Shown here: positions 37,449 through 47,567 of the stretch, one piece after another | Numbering within the stretch: position 1 is the first letter of the stretch | Layout of the letters: each line of letters begins with the position of its first letter | Assembly: GCA_945898205.1 (NCBI GenBank) | Contig: CAMDHO010000009.1 | Coordinates: forward strand, 1-59,312 | Length of the DNA stretch: 59,312 nt | Direction: 5' to 3' | From: Chlamydia trachomatis | GTDB taxonomy: Bacteria > Chlamydiota > Chlamydiia > Chlamydiales > Rhabdochlamydiaceae | Notes under the pieces: generated by a model | What the model was told of the DNA's origin: nothing | Seen by the model: only the letters and a program-made list of their open reading frames with translations | Databases searched by the model: none | Translations under genes and position numbers: made by a program

Positions 37449-40400
37449 GTGAAGAAATTTACATTTCGTACTAGCTTATTACTTTGTATCATTAAATACG
37501 GATTATGCGAAGCGGCTACTCTTACCTGGAGTGGCACAACCGCCGACATGAATTCGACTAGGAATTGGAGTCCGGGTCAGGTGCCAACTACAGGAGATAA
37601 TCTTATCTTTCCTCAAACTGCAACTTTGTACAAGACTGTCCTTAATAATCTAGGATCTTTAACTGTTGGTAATCTTACGATTTCTGATGGATATACATTG
37701 ACTGGAAGTGGTTTTGTTATACCTGTGGGAACAACGACACTATCTTATGGTTCTTTAGAAGAGTCCGATATCCAAGTCGGTGGCATCATTCTTAATGGAA
37801 CATTACAGGTTTCTAGTAATTCTGTAGACAATACGATTACAAGCGCTGTTTCAGGAGCGGGTGATCTTAATCTAAAAGGAGGAACTCTTTCTCTTAAGGG
37901 AATCAACATCTATACCGGGACGACAACGCTTGGCACCGGAGCTAGCTTAAAAGCAGAATCGACAAGTGCTTATGCAACTACATCTAATGTAACGATAGGA
38001 AGCGGTTCTACCCTTAATTTAAATAACTTTAGCAATGCTATAGGAAATATTTCAGGGACTTCTGCAAGTTCCGTATCACTAGGTTCTGCAACGCTTACAA
38101 TTACAAATAGCGGAACGAATAATTTTGCAGGAAACATTACAGGAACTAATGCAGGAATAGCATTAGCAGCTAGAAGTTCAGGTGTTTTTACTTTAAGCGG
38201 AAATAGCCTTTATAGTACCCAAGCTAATCCAGGAACAACAACAGTGAGCGGAGGAACTTTGAGAGTAGGGTCTCTCTTAGCTTTAGGAACGTATTCTAAT
38301 ATTTCTATTGCATCCGGTGCTAGCCTTAATCTAAACAATTATAACAGCACATTTTCTCTATTATCTGGAGCTGGAACCCTTAGTTTAGGTACAGCCTTGG
38401 CTACGATTTCTCAAGGAGGTTCATTTGCAGGAGCCATTACAGGTTCTGGAGCTCTTACATTATCAGCTGGAACACTTTTACTTTCTGGGGCAAATACATA
38501 TACAGGTATTACGACAATTCTAGGCGGGGGCGTGTTACAAGTAAGCAGTTTGGGAAATACTTCTTCAATTATTATTTCCTCAGGGACAGGTTCTTTACAA
38601 GCTCAAGCCCCATTTTCTTCAGCCATTCCAATTCTTCTAAATGCCAATGGAACGATAGATACGAATGGAAATGCGCTAACGTTAAGTGGTGAGGTTTCCG
38701 GCTCTGGGTATTTTATAAAAGCTGGCACTGGAGTTCTTACTTTAAGTGGACCCAATGAATATAGTGGATTTACTCTTGTCAATGGAGGCACTTTAAGAGC
38801 TGGGTCGTCTTCTGCTTTTGGAGTAGGTTCAGCAGTAAATCTTTTTGCAAGTACAAGTATTTTAGACTTAAATAGTCAAAGTCTTACTATAGGAAGCCTT
38901 TCTGGAAATGTGGGGAGTTCGGTAACTCTAGGAACGGGAACTTTAACAATAAGCAATGGAAATGCACAAACACCAGTCTACGGAATAATTTCGGGAGCAG
39001 GAAATCTTCATTTAAAAGGTGGTACTCTTACGTTAATGAAGACTAATACCTATACTGGAACTACTACAATCCAAAATGGAAGCACGTTAAATACAATTGA
39101 TTTAGGTGGTTCTTCTTCTCTTATTTTTTCTTCAGGTGGAGGAAATGTTCAGTTTGGAAGTTCTCTTTCATCTACATCCTCGCTCGTATGTAATGGGCCA
39201 GTGACAATAGGAACTAATACATATGATGTTAGGTTAAGCGGGGCCATTACAGGTTCTGGAAGCTCTATTTCTAAAATTGGACTGGGGACACTAACCTTAA
39301 GTGGAGCAAATTCAAATGCGGCCGCTATTAATATTCAAGGGGGCGTGTTAAATCTGAATGCAGCTAGCATTGGATCTACTACAGGTTTTGTTTTTCAAAC
39401 ATTTAACGGAACTTTGCAAGCGGGTGGTGCATTTTCAAGTGCTCTACCTATTACGTTAAGTACTTCTGGAACTATCGACACCAATGGAAATGCGGTAACA
39501 TTAAGTGGTCCAATTTCTGGTGGAGGTTCATTTACTAAATCAGGTGTCGGGGTTTTAACTCTTGCTTCAACATGCACATATGGAGGGGCAACTTTTATTG
39601 AGGGGGGGGACATTAAAGATTTCGTCAACTTCGTATCCTGTAGGATCACAACTTGCTTTTAAAGGACTTGGAACCGGAATTTTTCAAGCGTCTAGTTCTT
39701 TTACAGATCTCACATCTTCTGTTATTTTCATGTCTAGTGGAACAATGGACACAAATAGCAATAATATGACTGTTTCAGGCGTGGTTGCTGGGGTGCTTGC
39801 CAGTACCTTTACTAAAGCGGGATCTGGAACTCTAACCTTAACCGGAGCAAATCTTTATACAGGCCCCACAAATATAACCGGAGGAGTTTTACAAGCTGGT
39901 ATTGCAAAGACAACCTCTGCTGGGGCGTTTGGGGTGAATTCTGCCGTAACAATTAGCAGCGGAGCTACCTTAGATTTAAATGATTTTAATAATACGATTG
40001 GAAGTTTATCAGGAGCCGCAGGGAGTTTTGTTACACTTGGGACGGCAACTCTTACAGTTAATAATGGCAACAGTCAAACATTTGCTGGCGTTATTTCAGA
40101 ATCTGGAGGCCTAACGCTCTCCTCAGGATCTCTTGTTTTAAGTGGTTCTAATACATATTCTGGAGATACAACGATTAACGGAGGAACGCTTCAAACAGGA
40201 ACAACAACAGCTTTTAGTGGTAGTTCTGCAGTTATAATTGCAAGTGGTGGAACTTTAAGTTTAAATGGTTTTAGCAATAGCATTGCAAGTTTAACCGGAG
40301 TTACAGGAAGTTTTATTTCTTTGGGGTCGGGGATTCTAACTGTAAACAATGGAACCGGTTTGACTTTCGGAGGAAATATTTCCGGGACGGGGGGGCTATC

Positions 40401-43232
40401 TTTAACAACAGGAACTTTGACTCTTAGCGGATTAAATAGCTATACGGGAGCTACAACAATTTCTGCGGGGATTTTACAAGCTGGTTCTACATCAGCCTTT
40501 AGTAATAATTCAGCTGTAACGATAGTATCTGGCGCTACTTTAGCCCTGAATAATTTCAATAATACAGTTGGAAAATTAATAGGGGGGGCGGGGTCCTCAG
40601 TGACTCTTGGAAGTGGAAACTTGACTGTCAATGATGGTAATAGCCAGATTTTTGCTGGAACAATTACAGGAACTGGAGGATTGGCTCTTACATCTGGAAT
40701 ATTTACTTTAAGTGGCTCTAATTCTTATACAGGATCCACCCATGTTAGTGGAGGAACTTTGAATGCGGCCTCAACTTCAGCTTTTGGAAGTAATTCGAAT
40801 CTTGAGGTTGATAATGGAGCAACTCTAGCTTTTCACTCCTTTAATAATACGGTAGGGACTGTTGCTAATTCGGGATCTATTTCAAATAGTGCTACAGTCA
40901 CAGCATCGAGTTTTACTCAAAATACTGGAGGAGCCCTAGCCCTTGACTTTCCAACAACGACAGCCACTCCCGGGAATATTCTAACGACAGCTACTATCAA
41001 TTTATCAGGAAACCTACAGGTGAGTAATACTTGGGGATTTGTACCGACACCCTCGACAGAAGTTACTTTAATGCAATCTTCAGGTTCTGGAAAGCAATTA
41101 CATGGAACTTTTTCATCTTCATCCCTGGCTTTTGGTTCCTTAAGTTATGACTATAGTGAAAATTTAGTAGTCTTAGGGAATTCAGCATGTGATGCAACTT
41201 GGAACGTGTCATCTAATGGAAATTGGGGGACAACAACTAACTGGACTCCAACATGTGCCCCAGGAGTAAGTAATGCTCCAACTGATTCAGACGCGGCTAA
41301 TTTTACAAATCTTTTAGCTGCCGAAATGACAGTTACCTTAGCAAATTCAGCAGGAACAGCTGCCCAGAATGTAACTCTTCACGATTTGAATTTTGATGCT
41401 AGAACTAGCTCTTTTACTATTGAGCAATTTAATAATGAGGGAATCCTTTCCTTAGATGGCCTAGCATTGGGTTCAAAACCTAAAATTACTGTGTTTTCTG
41501 GAAGTCATACGATTAATGTTCCTATTTTACTAGAGCAAGATGCAAGAATTTCTCTACACGGTGGAACTTTAACTTTAGGTGCTAAGTCAACAGTGGGTTC
41601 GATTGGAACATTCAATCTTAGTGAAGGTTCCAATTTTGGAACGTTGATCAATTATGGAGATATCTCTCCAGCGTCTATTTTATTTGAAGGGAATACAGTT
41701 AATAATTATGGAATAATAAATCCGTCAGGAGACTGTAGAATCCAAGGGTTAGGAGGGATTTCAAATGATGTAATTGTAAATAACTATAAAACCATGTCTA
41801 CTCAAAGCAATTTTATAATAGGCGGAGGAGACGGGCCTTCTCAGGTCCATAATAAGTCAGGAGGTCATATTTTTGCAGGACCTGCTATGACTCTGTCTGT
41901 TGGTGGGGGAATAGCCAGTAATAATCAAGGAGCTGTTTTAGGCTCTTCAGATGCCGATTTTATATTTAGCGATGGCCTTATTGTGAATGCTGGCCAAATC
42001 CTTGCAGATAATTATACTCAAGATCCCGGAACAACTCTTTTAGTTGAAATTTCGACGCCATCTAATTTTGGAAAGATCATGGCAAGTGGCAGTGCAAATT
42101 TGGGTGGGTCTCTTCAATTAAAAGCTCTTCCACATCTTCCAATATTAGATGGCCAAACCTATGAGCTCATTACAGCAGCGCAAGGGATCCTATCTCAGTT
42201 TAGTGATTTGTCGTTCGTAAATTTCCCAAGTTCACTCATTCCAAGTTTGGTATATCTTCCGAATTCGGTTGAATTGGATCTTAGACATGTTGTTCCTGTA
42301 CATTTTGGAGGAAATACACAAATTGCATTTACTTCGGTAAATCAGCATAATACTGTGATTACAAGAAAAATATATCAAATGAGGAATCGGGCTCCTCAAG
42401 TAGAGGTAGAGCAGGACTCTTCAAGAAAAGATGATGTAATATTTTCGGCAAAGGAAACGAATCTCAACTTTAGAAGAGCTTCATCAAAAGACTCCTCTTC
42501 AGATTATTTAACTCAGCAAAGCACTCCTAATATTACTTTAACAAGAAATTTATCTAGTGCAGCTCGTCAGGAATATGCTACAGAAACCGGATCTTTTATT
42601 GAGGAATTTGAAGAAGGGGATGGATATACTCCTCAACCTTGGAGTGTTTATGCAGGTCCTATTGCTTCTTTTGGAAGTGTTAAAACAAAGGCAGACCAAA
42701 TTGGAATGGGCTATTCTTCTGTAGGAGCCATAGCAGGATTTGATTATCTTTTTTCAAAAGATGATCGTCGATATCAAGCAGGTTTAGGTTCCATAGTTGA
42801 ATACAGAAAAAAAATCGTAGAAGCAAATAACAACTGGGGATCTTCTAATATTGATAGAATTCATGGCAGTGTATATGGAACCCTTGTTCCAAAATTAGTT
42901 CACAGTCTCCGCAGTCTCTTTCTACATTATTAGGTAGTCGGGTTGACTATGTGTTTTTAACCTCGTATTGTGATCTTTGCTTAGAAGTAGACTTGGGATG
43001 GCAAAGAGAATATTTACAAGATAATTTGGCGGTTAATTTTACTCCGTATAATCTAACAAATATACCTACAACATCTTATACAGTAGGATCAGGACGTAAC
43101 AGTTTAGTTGCTGGGTTAGATCTACTAATAACATTTGATAAAGGGCGGCAGGTAGAGGCAAATGCTAATTATTTATTAAATAGTCTTTTTTATGATGTCT
43201 TTTTCTACTTAGGAGTAGGAAGAGAGTTTTGA
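37449..43232 (+). pseudogene. Giant autotransporter with beta-strand repeats, phase-off or frameshifted
   Basis: A GTG start follows AGGAG. A signal peptide (about 1-22) leads into roughly 1,300 residues of autotransporter-associated beta-strand repeats (GxLTLSGxNTYTGxTTIxGGTL, about 15 units), a middle domain, and a C-terminal barrel ending in Phe (FYLGVGREF). The frame breaks twice. At 39602-39609 a G8 tract puts the reading into a dead frame, while seven G would restore it. At about 42891-42894 one A appears to be missing from an A run, and restoring it gives VPKISSQSPQSLSTLLGSRV. Intact length would be about 1,927 residues. FxxN/GGAI Pmp motifs were not obvious, so it is autotransporter-like rather than a classical Pmp. 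It starts 55 bases after the glucanase-like gene. Confidence 0.8.
39602..39609 (+). repeat. G8 homopolymer at the autotransporter frame break
   Basis: Eight G follow ATTGA. With eight, the frame reads GAG GGG GGG GAC and stops at 39662. With seven it reads GAG GGG GGG ACA and continues into the downstream 1,100-codon frame. Two further G7 tracts lie in the same gene at 40389-40395 and 40582-40588 and are in frame as given. Confidence 0.85.
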
Positions 43233-43243
43233 TTTGAAAGCAT

Positions 43244-43275
43244 AAAAAAGCGGTTAAGTTTTTGACTTAACCGCT
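43244..43275 (-). terminator. Terminator of the FKBP gene
   Basis: The 11-bp stem AGCGGTTAAGT / ACTTAACCGCT with a five-base loop lies between the convergent autotransporter and FKBP genes. Only the minus strand has a T run after it, so it ends the FKBP transcript. Confidence 0.85.
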
Positions 43276-43301
43276 GAAAGGATTCAAACTTTCTTTGAGA
43301 T

Positions 43302-43928
43302 TTACTGCTGAGGGTTAACTTCTAGTAATTCTACTTCGAATATCAATGTGCTATTAGGGCCGATGTGGGAACCAAATCCATGTTCTCCATAGGCTAGATA
43401 ATGAGGGACAAAAAGTTGCCAAGAATCGCCTGTTTTCATCATTTGTAAAGCTTCAGACCATCCTTGAATTACCCGATTTACAGGAAGAACTTGTGGTTGA
43501 TTTCTTTCATATGAACTATCAAATATTTTTCCATCAATGAACTGTCCTTTATAGTGAATTTTAACAGTATCAAAAAGAGTTGGGACTGTTTTGCCACTGC
43601 CACTTTTTATGATCTTGTATTGAAGTCCACTTGAAAGGCAAGTGATGCTATCTTTTTCCTTGTTTCCTTTAAGGAAAGCTTCGCCTTCTTGTTTATTTTT
43701 ATCTGAAATTTGAGCTATGTATTGTTTTTGTTGAACTTCGATTTGCTGGCGAAGAGTTGTTAAAATTGAAATAATTTCTTTTTCAGCAAGTTTAGGAGCT
43801 TCTTCTTGAATGGCATTTTGAAAGCCATCGAGTAAAAGGTCCATGTTGATATCTGAAAATTGCATCTTAAGGTTTTTACCTGTTTCATAACCGATGCAAT
43901 AGCTTACTTTTTCTTTTGTACTTTCCAT
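43302..43928 (-). CDS. FKBP-type peptidyl-prolyl isomerase, FklB/Mip-like
   Basis: Catalyses cis-trans isomerisation at proline. A helical N-terminal dimerisation domain (about 1-95, MDLLLDGFQNAIQEEAP) is followed by the FKBP domain (about 100-206): VKIHYKGQFIDGKIFDSSYE, VIQGWSEALQMMKTGDSWQL, and LIFEVELLEV near the end. No signal peptide is visible, so unlike Mip it should act in the cytosol, as E. coli FklB does, and the length (208) matches FklB. AGGAG lies seven bases upstream of the start. Confidence 0.9.
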   Translation of the reverse strand: MESTKEKVSYCIGYETGKNLKMQFSDINMDLLLDGFQNAIQEEAPKLAEKEIISILTTLRQQIEVQQKQYIAQISDKNKQEGEAFLKGNKEKDSITCLSSGLQYKIIKSGSGKTVPTLFDTVKIHYKGQFIDGKIFDSSYERNQPQVLPVNRVIQGWSEALQMMKTGDSWQLFVPHYLAYGEHGFGSHIGPNSTLIFEVELLEVNPQQ

Positions 43929-44301
43929 GTGAATGCTCCTGAAATATAAGATCTAATAGGCAATGTATAGCCTAAATTTCTAATCTACTCAAGTTTTTTT
44001 ATAGAGGGTTTGACTTATTTTTTATGGAGAGTGGACTCTTATTTAGTGGAAATTAAGAGAATCTTTTGATGTGTAAATAGAGGCGTCAAAATAGTAATTA
44101 CTAGACTGTAATTCCTGTATATTAAAAAAAACAGATAAATATTTATATGAGTCAGAAGCAGCGTCTTGTTTTTGAGTTTTTAATTGGTTAACTTTAAGTG
44201 TTTTGCAGTTTTTAAAAAAAAGTTGAATTGCAGAGATAAAAGCCCCTTTCGTTTCAAAAGCTAATCTGCTATGCTACCTTTTTTAATACTAAGGAGTTTT
44301 T
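43929..44301. other. Intergenic region without a gene
   Basis: These 373 AT-rich bases between two divergent genes show no open frame worth calling and no RNA gene. They must contain both promoters. A Shine-Dalgarno site (AAGGAG) precedes 44302. Confidence 0.6.
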
Positions 44302-45141
44302 ATGGAATGGACAAATACTAAAGCCCAACCGCTACTTGAAGCTTTGAAAGAAGGCTTTCCAGATAGTTCTAATAACACAAGACGCTCTTGGATTTCAGAT
44401 CGTCGAATCACGGTTACTAGAAGAGTAGTATCGCATCCTCAGCTATTAGTACAACCAGGACAGAAGATAACGATAGGAAAAAAAACGATTTACATGGAAG
44501 AGGGTGTCGAGATTCTTTACGAAGATGATCATATTGTGGCTCTGTATAAACCAGCGGGAATCCTAAGTGTAGCTACTGATTACGATTTATTAGAGAATGT
44601 GCATTCTTATTTAAAAAAGAGATTTAACAAGAGAAGAGTATATCCGGTTCATAGACTAGATAGAGAAGCTTCTGGGGTAATGATTTTTACTTATTCAGAT
44701 AAAGCCCAATACGCGCTTAAGAGACAGTTTGAAGAGCACTCCATTCAGAGGCAATATATTGCGGTTGTAGAAGGAGATCTCGAACAGACTAAGGGGACTT
44801 GGCAGAGTTATCTCTATGAAGACGGCGCCTATTATGTTCGTAGTGTTACGGACCCTACTTTAGGGGAACTAGCAACGACTCACTATAAAGTAATCAAACG
44901 AGTAAAAAGTACGTCAACTTTACTTGTTAGTTTGGAAACAGGCAAGAAAAATCAAATTCGCGTCCACTGTAAAGAAGCTGGCCATTCTATTCTTGGAGAT
45001 AAAAAATATGGATCAACTTTAGATCTAGGAGGAAGAGTCGCTCTTCACGCATATAAACTTGGAATTCAACATCCAATCTTAGAAAAACCAATGACTTTTG
45101 AAAGAGCAGCTCCTCCGGAATTCAATAAATACTTGCCGTAA
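44302..45141 (+). CDS. RluA/RluD-family RNA pseudouridine synthase
   Basis: Isomerises specific uridines in rRNA or tRNA to pseudouridine. An S4-like RNA-binding region occupies about residues 8-60 (RRSWISDRRITVTRRVV). The catalytic domain follows, with HRLDREASG containing the nucleophile Asp120, KRQFEEHSIQRQYIAVVEG, and GKKNQIRVHCKEAGHSILGD. The length (279) is slightly short for RluD, and the exact target site cannot be told. It starts after AAGGAG. The downstream TauE pseudogene is convergent, ending three bases away. Confidence 0.88.
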   Translation: MEWTNTKAQPLLEALKEGFPDSSNNTRRSWISDRRITVTRRVVSHPQLLVQPGQKITIGKKTIYMEEGVEILYEDDHIVALYKPAGILSVATDYDLLENVHSYLKKRFNKRRVYPVHRLDREASGVMIFTYSDKAQYALKRQFEEHSIQRQYIAVVEGDLEQTKGTWQSYLYEDGAYYVRSVTDPTLGELATTHYKVIKRVKSTSTLLVSLETGKKNQIRVHCKEAGHSILGDKKYGSTLDLGGRVALHAYKLGIQHPILEKPMTFERAAPPEFNKYLP

Positions 45142-45143
45142 CT

Positions 45144-45934
45144 TTAATTGAAAATCATCGTAAGTCCAACGCTTATGATAACTACAGCAAAGATTTTACG
45201 AATTACATTGATATTCAAAGCTTGAGCGAGTTTAACTCCGTAAAAAGAACTTACAAAACTGCTTAAGCTTATGGCCAAAAATGCGGGGATATAGATATAT
45301 CCAAAGCATCCTGGAATGTAAGGAGTGTCTTTAGTTGAGATAAGCTATCCAATAGAGCCCCCAAGGCTTATCAGAAATGATGTAGCGGAAGATGTTCCAA
45401 TTGCTTTTTTTCCTTGAAAGTGAAAATAGAGAAAAATTGGCAACATAAAAAAGCCCCCGCCTAAGCCTAATAGATTTGAAAGGCAAGCAACCCCGATTCC
45501 AATTAAAGTGAATAGGAAGAAACTAGGGATTTCGTGAGTTTCGAGTGTGGTTTTCAACGGTTTTATAAAAAAAATGCCTAGTAAGCAGGCAAAGATTCCA
45601 AAAACATATTGAAGCGAATGCGTGGAAAGTTGTCTTGCCATAAACGCTCCGGCAAAAGACCCTATTACAATTCCTAAAAATATACGTCTGATAGCTTCCC
45701 ATACGACATTATTTTTTTGTGATGAAAGTATGTTGCAGAAAACGTGTTGATTACCATAGAGGAAATAGAAGTAGCAATTGCAATCTGCATAATGAGGTCT
45801 TTAGGAAAGTCTAAAAAAGAGAATATAATCAAAAGAGCTGGAACGGTTATAATTCCTCCTCCGATGCCAAGTAAAGCAGCAGCAACTCCCAAGACAGCCC
45901 CAATAATGATGTATAATAAGATAGTTAAAAGCAT
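45144..45934 (-). pseudogene. TauE/SafE-family permease, frameshifted and amber-interrupted
   Basis: Anion/sulfite-exporter-type membrane protein. The N-terminal half has GAVLGVAAALLGIGGGIITVP and the C-terminal half LLGLGGGFFMLPIFLYF, the two GxGGG repeats of the family. Two lesions are present. A T7 run (45712-45718, A7 in the coding strand) is one short: eight A would join ...FHHKK to NNVVWEAIRRIFLGIVIGS. TAG at 45345-45347 then interrupts GGSIG-TAG-LISTKDTPYIPG, where relatives usually have an aromatic residue. Repaired, it would be 263 residues, normal for the family. Confidence 0.8.
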
Positions 45935-46011
45935 ATATTTTCCTGGATTATATGTTTCATGTTAATTAAGTGTGGGATGTTGTCAATACAAATTGATTTA
46001 AGGTGAAAAAA

Positions 46012-46281
46012 TGAATAATAAATCTACTGCTTTATCAGATTTAATTGAGTTTTTGAGCAGTAAGCTGCCCCAAACTCTGTCGTTATAACCTATACAAATA
46101 TACTCATTGCATAGTTACGTTAACCAAGCGGTAATGTTAACGATTAACCTGTCAGGATTGAAGCCAAACTCCCCCGAAGCAGAACGCATTATCAAGAAAC
46201 ATCATGAATTTACAGATCAAATCCAAGATGCAATCCAAGAAGTATATAGGGGGCTGAGCTTTTTGACATCCTCACCGGCCT
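46012..46281 (+). other. Small coding-like scraps beside the TnpB element
   Basis: The gap 45935-46305 has two short + strand frames. A 25-codon one starts at 46012 (MNNKSTALSDLIEFLSSKL...). Another runs from about 46136 to 46281 and contains GLKPNSPEAERIIKKHHEFT. The second runs into the right end of the TnpB element, so it may be a gene cut by the insertion. Neither is recognisable. Confidence 0.3.
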
Positions 46282-46400
46282 AAAGGAAGGGGATTCCTAC
46301 GGCGTTCAGTTAAAAGCTAACTGACTCACTTCAGTGGGTTCCTGCTTCAATGAGTGTCTTAACTTGGCAGACTCTCCAAAGGCTAACAAGCGATATCCTC
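46263..46400 (-). ncRNA. Omega RNA (reRNA) of the TnpB element
   Basis: On the minus strand the end of tnpB runs into GGAATCCCC, TTCCTTTAGGCC and then GGTGAGGATGTCAA ending at 46263. This is the characteristic 3' scaffold of IS200/IS605- and IS607-type omega RNAs, which overlap the tnpB 3' end. The following bases (AAGCTCAGCCCCCTATATAC, read toward lower coordinates) would be the guide, taken from flanking DNA. The 5' limit is not visible and is set arbitrarily inside tnpB. Confidence 0.6.
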
Positions 46401-47196
46401 GCTCTAATATATTGATTGCGCCGACAACGTCAGCATTATTTTCATATGTAGAAATAACGCATTTAAAAAAAGCTTGAATCTTGCGATTGTCTGCTGAAAC
46501 ATGATGAAAATCTGGACATGTTTGACTCGTGTGATATGGAGGAACTGCTATTAGAACTCCACCACTCCATTTTAATTTATATTCTAACTGACTAGGAAAT
46601 ATGCCCCATCCTTGATCTAAAATGCAGCGATTCAGTCTGTTTTTTTTCTTTGTCATCCTTTCAGGTTCAACACTCGTTCCAGCTGCTGACTTAGAGATCT
46701 TACGTATCTGCAAATCCTCAATAGAATTTGTTGTGATTTTATGCAGGAAGTCTTTGCTCATATTGGCTATCTGCGTGTGAATTTTCTGGACTTTATTTTT
46801 TGCTTTTTTCCAATTGTTACTAAATCTAACCTTACGGCTCATTTTTCGTTGATAGTTTGATAAACGGGCTGCATGCTTCTTGAAAGAGTTTAAGGGTGAG
46901 ATGAAATTCCCATTACTCATTGCTGTAAATTGAGTAATTCCTAAATCGATTCCTACTGCAGCAGTAGCTGTCAGAACAGGCACTTCTAGCTCAGCTCGCG
47001 TTTGAATAGAGATAAACCATTTTTGCCAAATAGTAGGAAGAGTAATCGTATAGTCTTCCAGGTATTTTTTTTGATCTTCCAAAAAACCTTTCATTGCTAA
47101 TTTAGCTGCTTCGCGATCCTCATCTGAGGAAGCTTGATCGATAGAGGCTTGAATTTTTGTGAATTTTTCTAATAAAAACGTAACTATCAAAGACAT
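46306..47196 (-). CDS. tnpB: TnpB RNA-guided nuclease, N-terminally truncated and zinc-finger-degraded
   Basis: TnpB proteins are omega-RNA-guided DNA nucleases of IS605/IS607 elements. The start at 47196 has AGGAG seven bases upstream. RuvC residues are kept: Asp84 (GIDLGITQF), Glu160 (SIEDLQI) and Asp256 (NNADVVGAINIL). The zinc finger has lost two ligands: HTSQTCPDFHH has Phe where the second Cys should be, and KCVISTYENN lacks the CxxCGY second Cys. At 296 residues it is about 80-100 short, missing the first part of the RNA/DNA-binding lobe. The omega RNA is intact in form. Activity is doubtful. Confidence 0.85.
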   Translation of the reverse strand: MSLIVTFLLEKFTKIQASIDQASSDEDREAAKLAMKGFLEDQKKYLEDYTITLPTIWQKWFISIQTRAELEVPVLTATAAVGIDLGITQFTAMSNGNFISPLNSFKKHAARLSNYQRKMSRKVRFSNNWKKAKNKVQKIHTQIANMSKDFLHKITTNSIEDLQIRKISKSAAGTSVEPERMTKKKNRLNRCILDQGWGIFPSQLEYKLKWSGGVLIAVPPYHTSQTCPDFHHVSADNRKIQAFFKCVISTYENNADVVGAINILERGYRLLAFGESAKLRHSLKQEPTEVSQLAFN

Positions 47197-47284
47197 ATGA
47201 GTGCTCCTCACATAAAAAAGTCAGGATATCATAGCACAGTTCTTTTTTTTACGCACTCTTGCCGGAAGGACACAAAAGATGGAA

Positions 47285-47551
47285 TTATTTTTTATTAAAA
47301 GATTCTGAAATAAGCTCTAACTTTTTTTTGCGGCTAAGTTTTTTTATTGCAGCTTCTCTTTTGGAGGATTCCGATCTATTTGGGTGTATTTCGCAAAATA
47401 AGATTTCTTGAGGAGCTGAAAAATGAAAAAATCGAGCCCCTTTTTTATTTTGATGGGCTTTAAAGCGGAGCTCTAGGTTTTTTGTTATCCCTGTATAGAG
47501 TTTGCCCTCTTTACTTTGAATAATGTAAACCGTCCAGTTTTGATCAATCAT
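47285..47551 (-). CDS. GIY-YIG nuclease-like small protein (YhbQ/UvrC-N type)
   Basis: The 88-residue single-domain protein after GAGGA has VYIIQSKEGKLYTGITKNLELR (GIY-YIG half motifs VYII and YTG, then the conserved Arg) and FCEIHPNRSESSKREAAIKK with the catalytic Glu near residue 66. Small YhbQ-type proteins are thought to act in DNA repair or structure-specific cleavage. The length is standard. It lies 17 bases downstream of the 47568 gene on the same strand, so possibly cotranscribed. Confidence 0.85.
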   Translation of the reverse strand: MIDQNWTVYIIQSKEGKLYTGITKNLELRFKAHQNKKGARFFHFSAPQEILFCEIHPNRSESSKREAAIKKLSRKKKLELISESFNKK

Positions 47552-47567
47552 CGATTCCTCTATAAAA

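Noticed and set aside
39855-40631. Minus-strand ORFs inside the autotransporter
   Set aside because: Shadows created by the repeated beta-strand coding sequence.
37449-43232. Calling the autotransporter a classical Pmp
   Set aside because: The passenger has generic autotransporter beta-strand repeats. The GGAI and FxxN tetrapeptides that define Pmp proteins were not evident.
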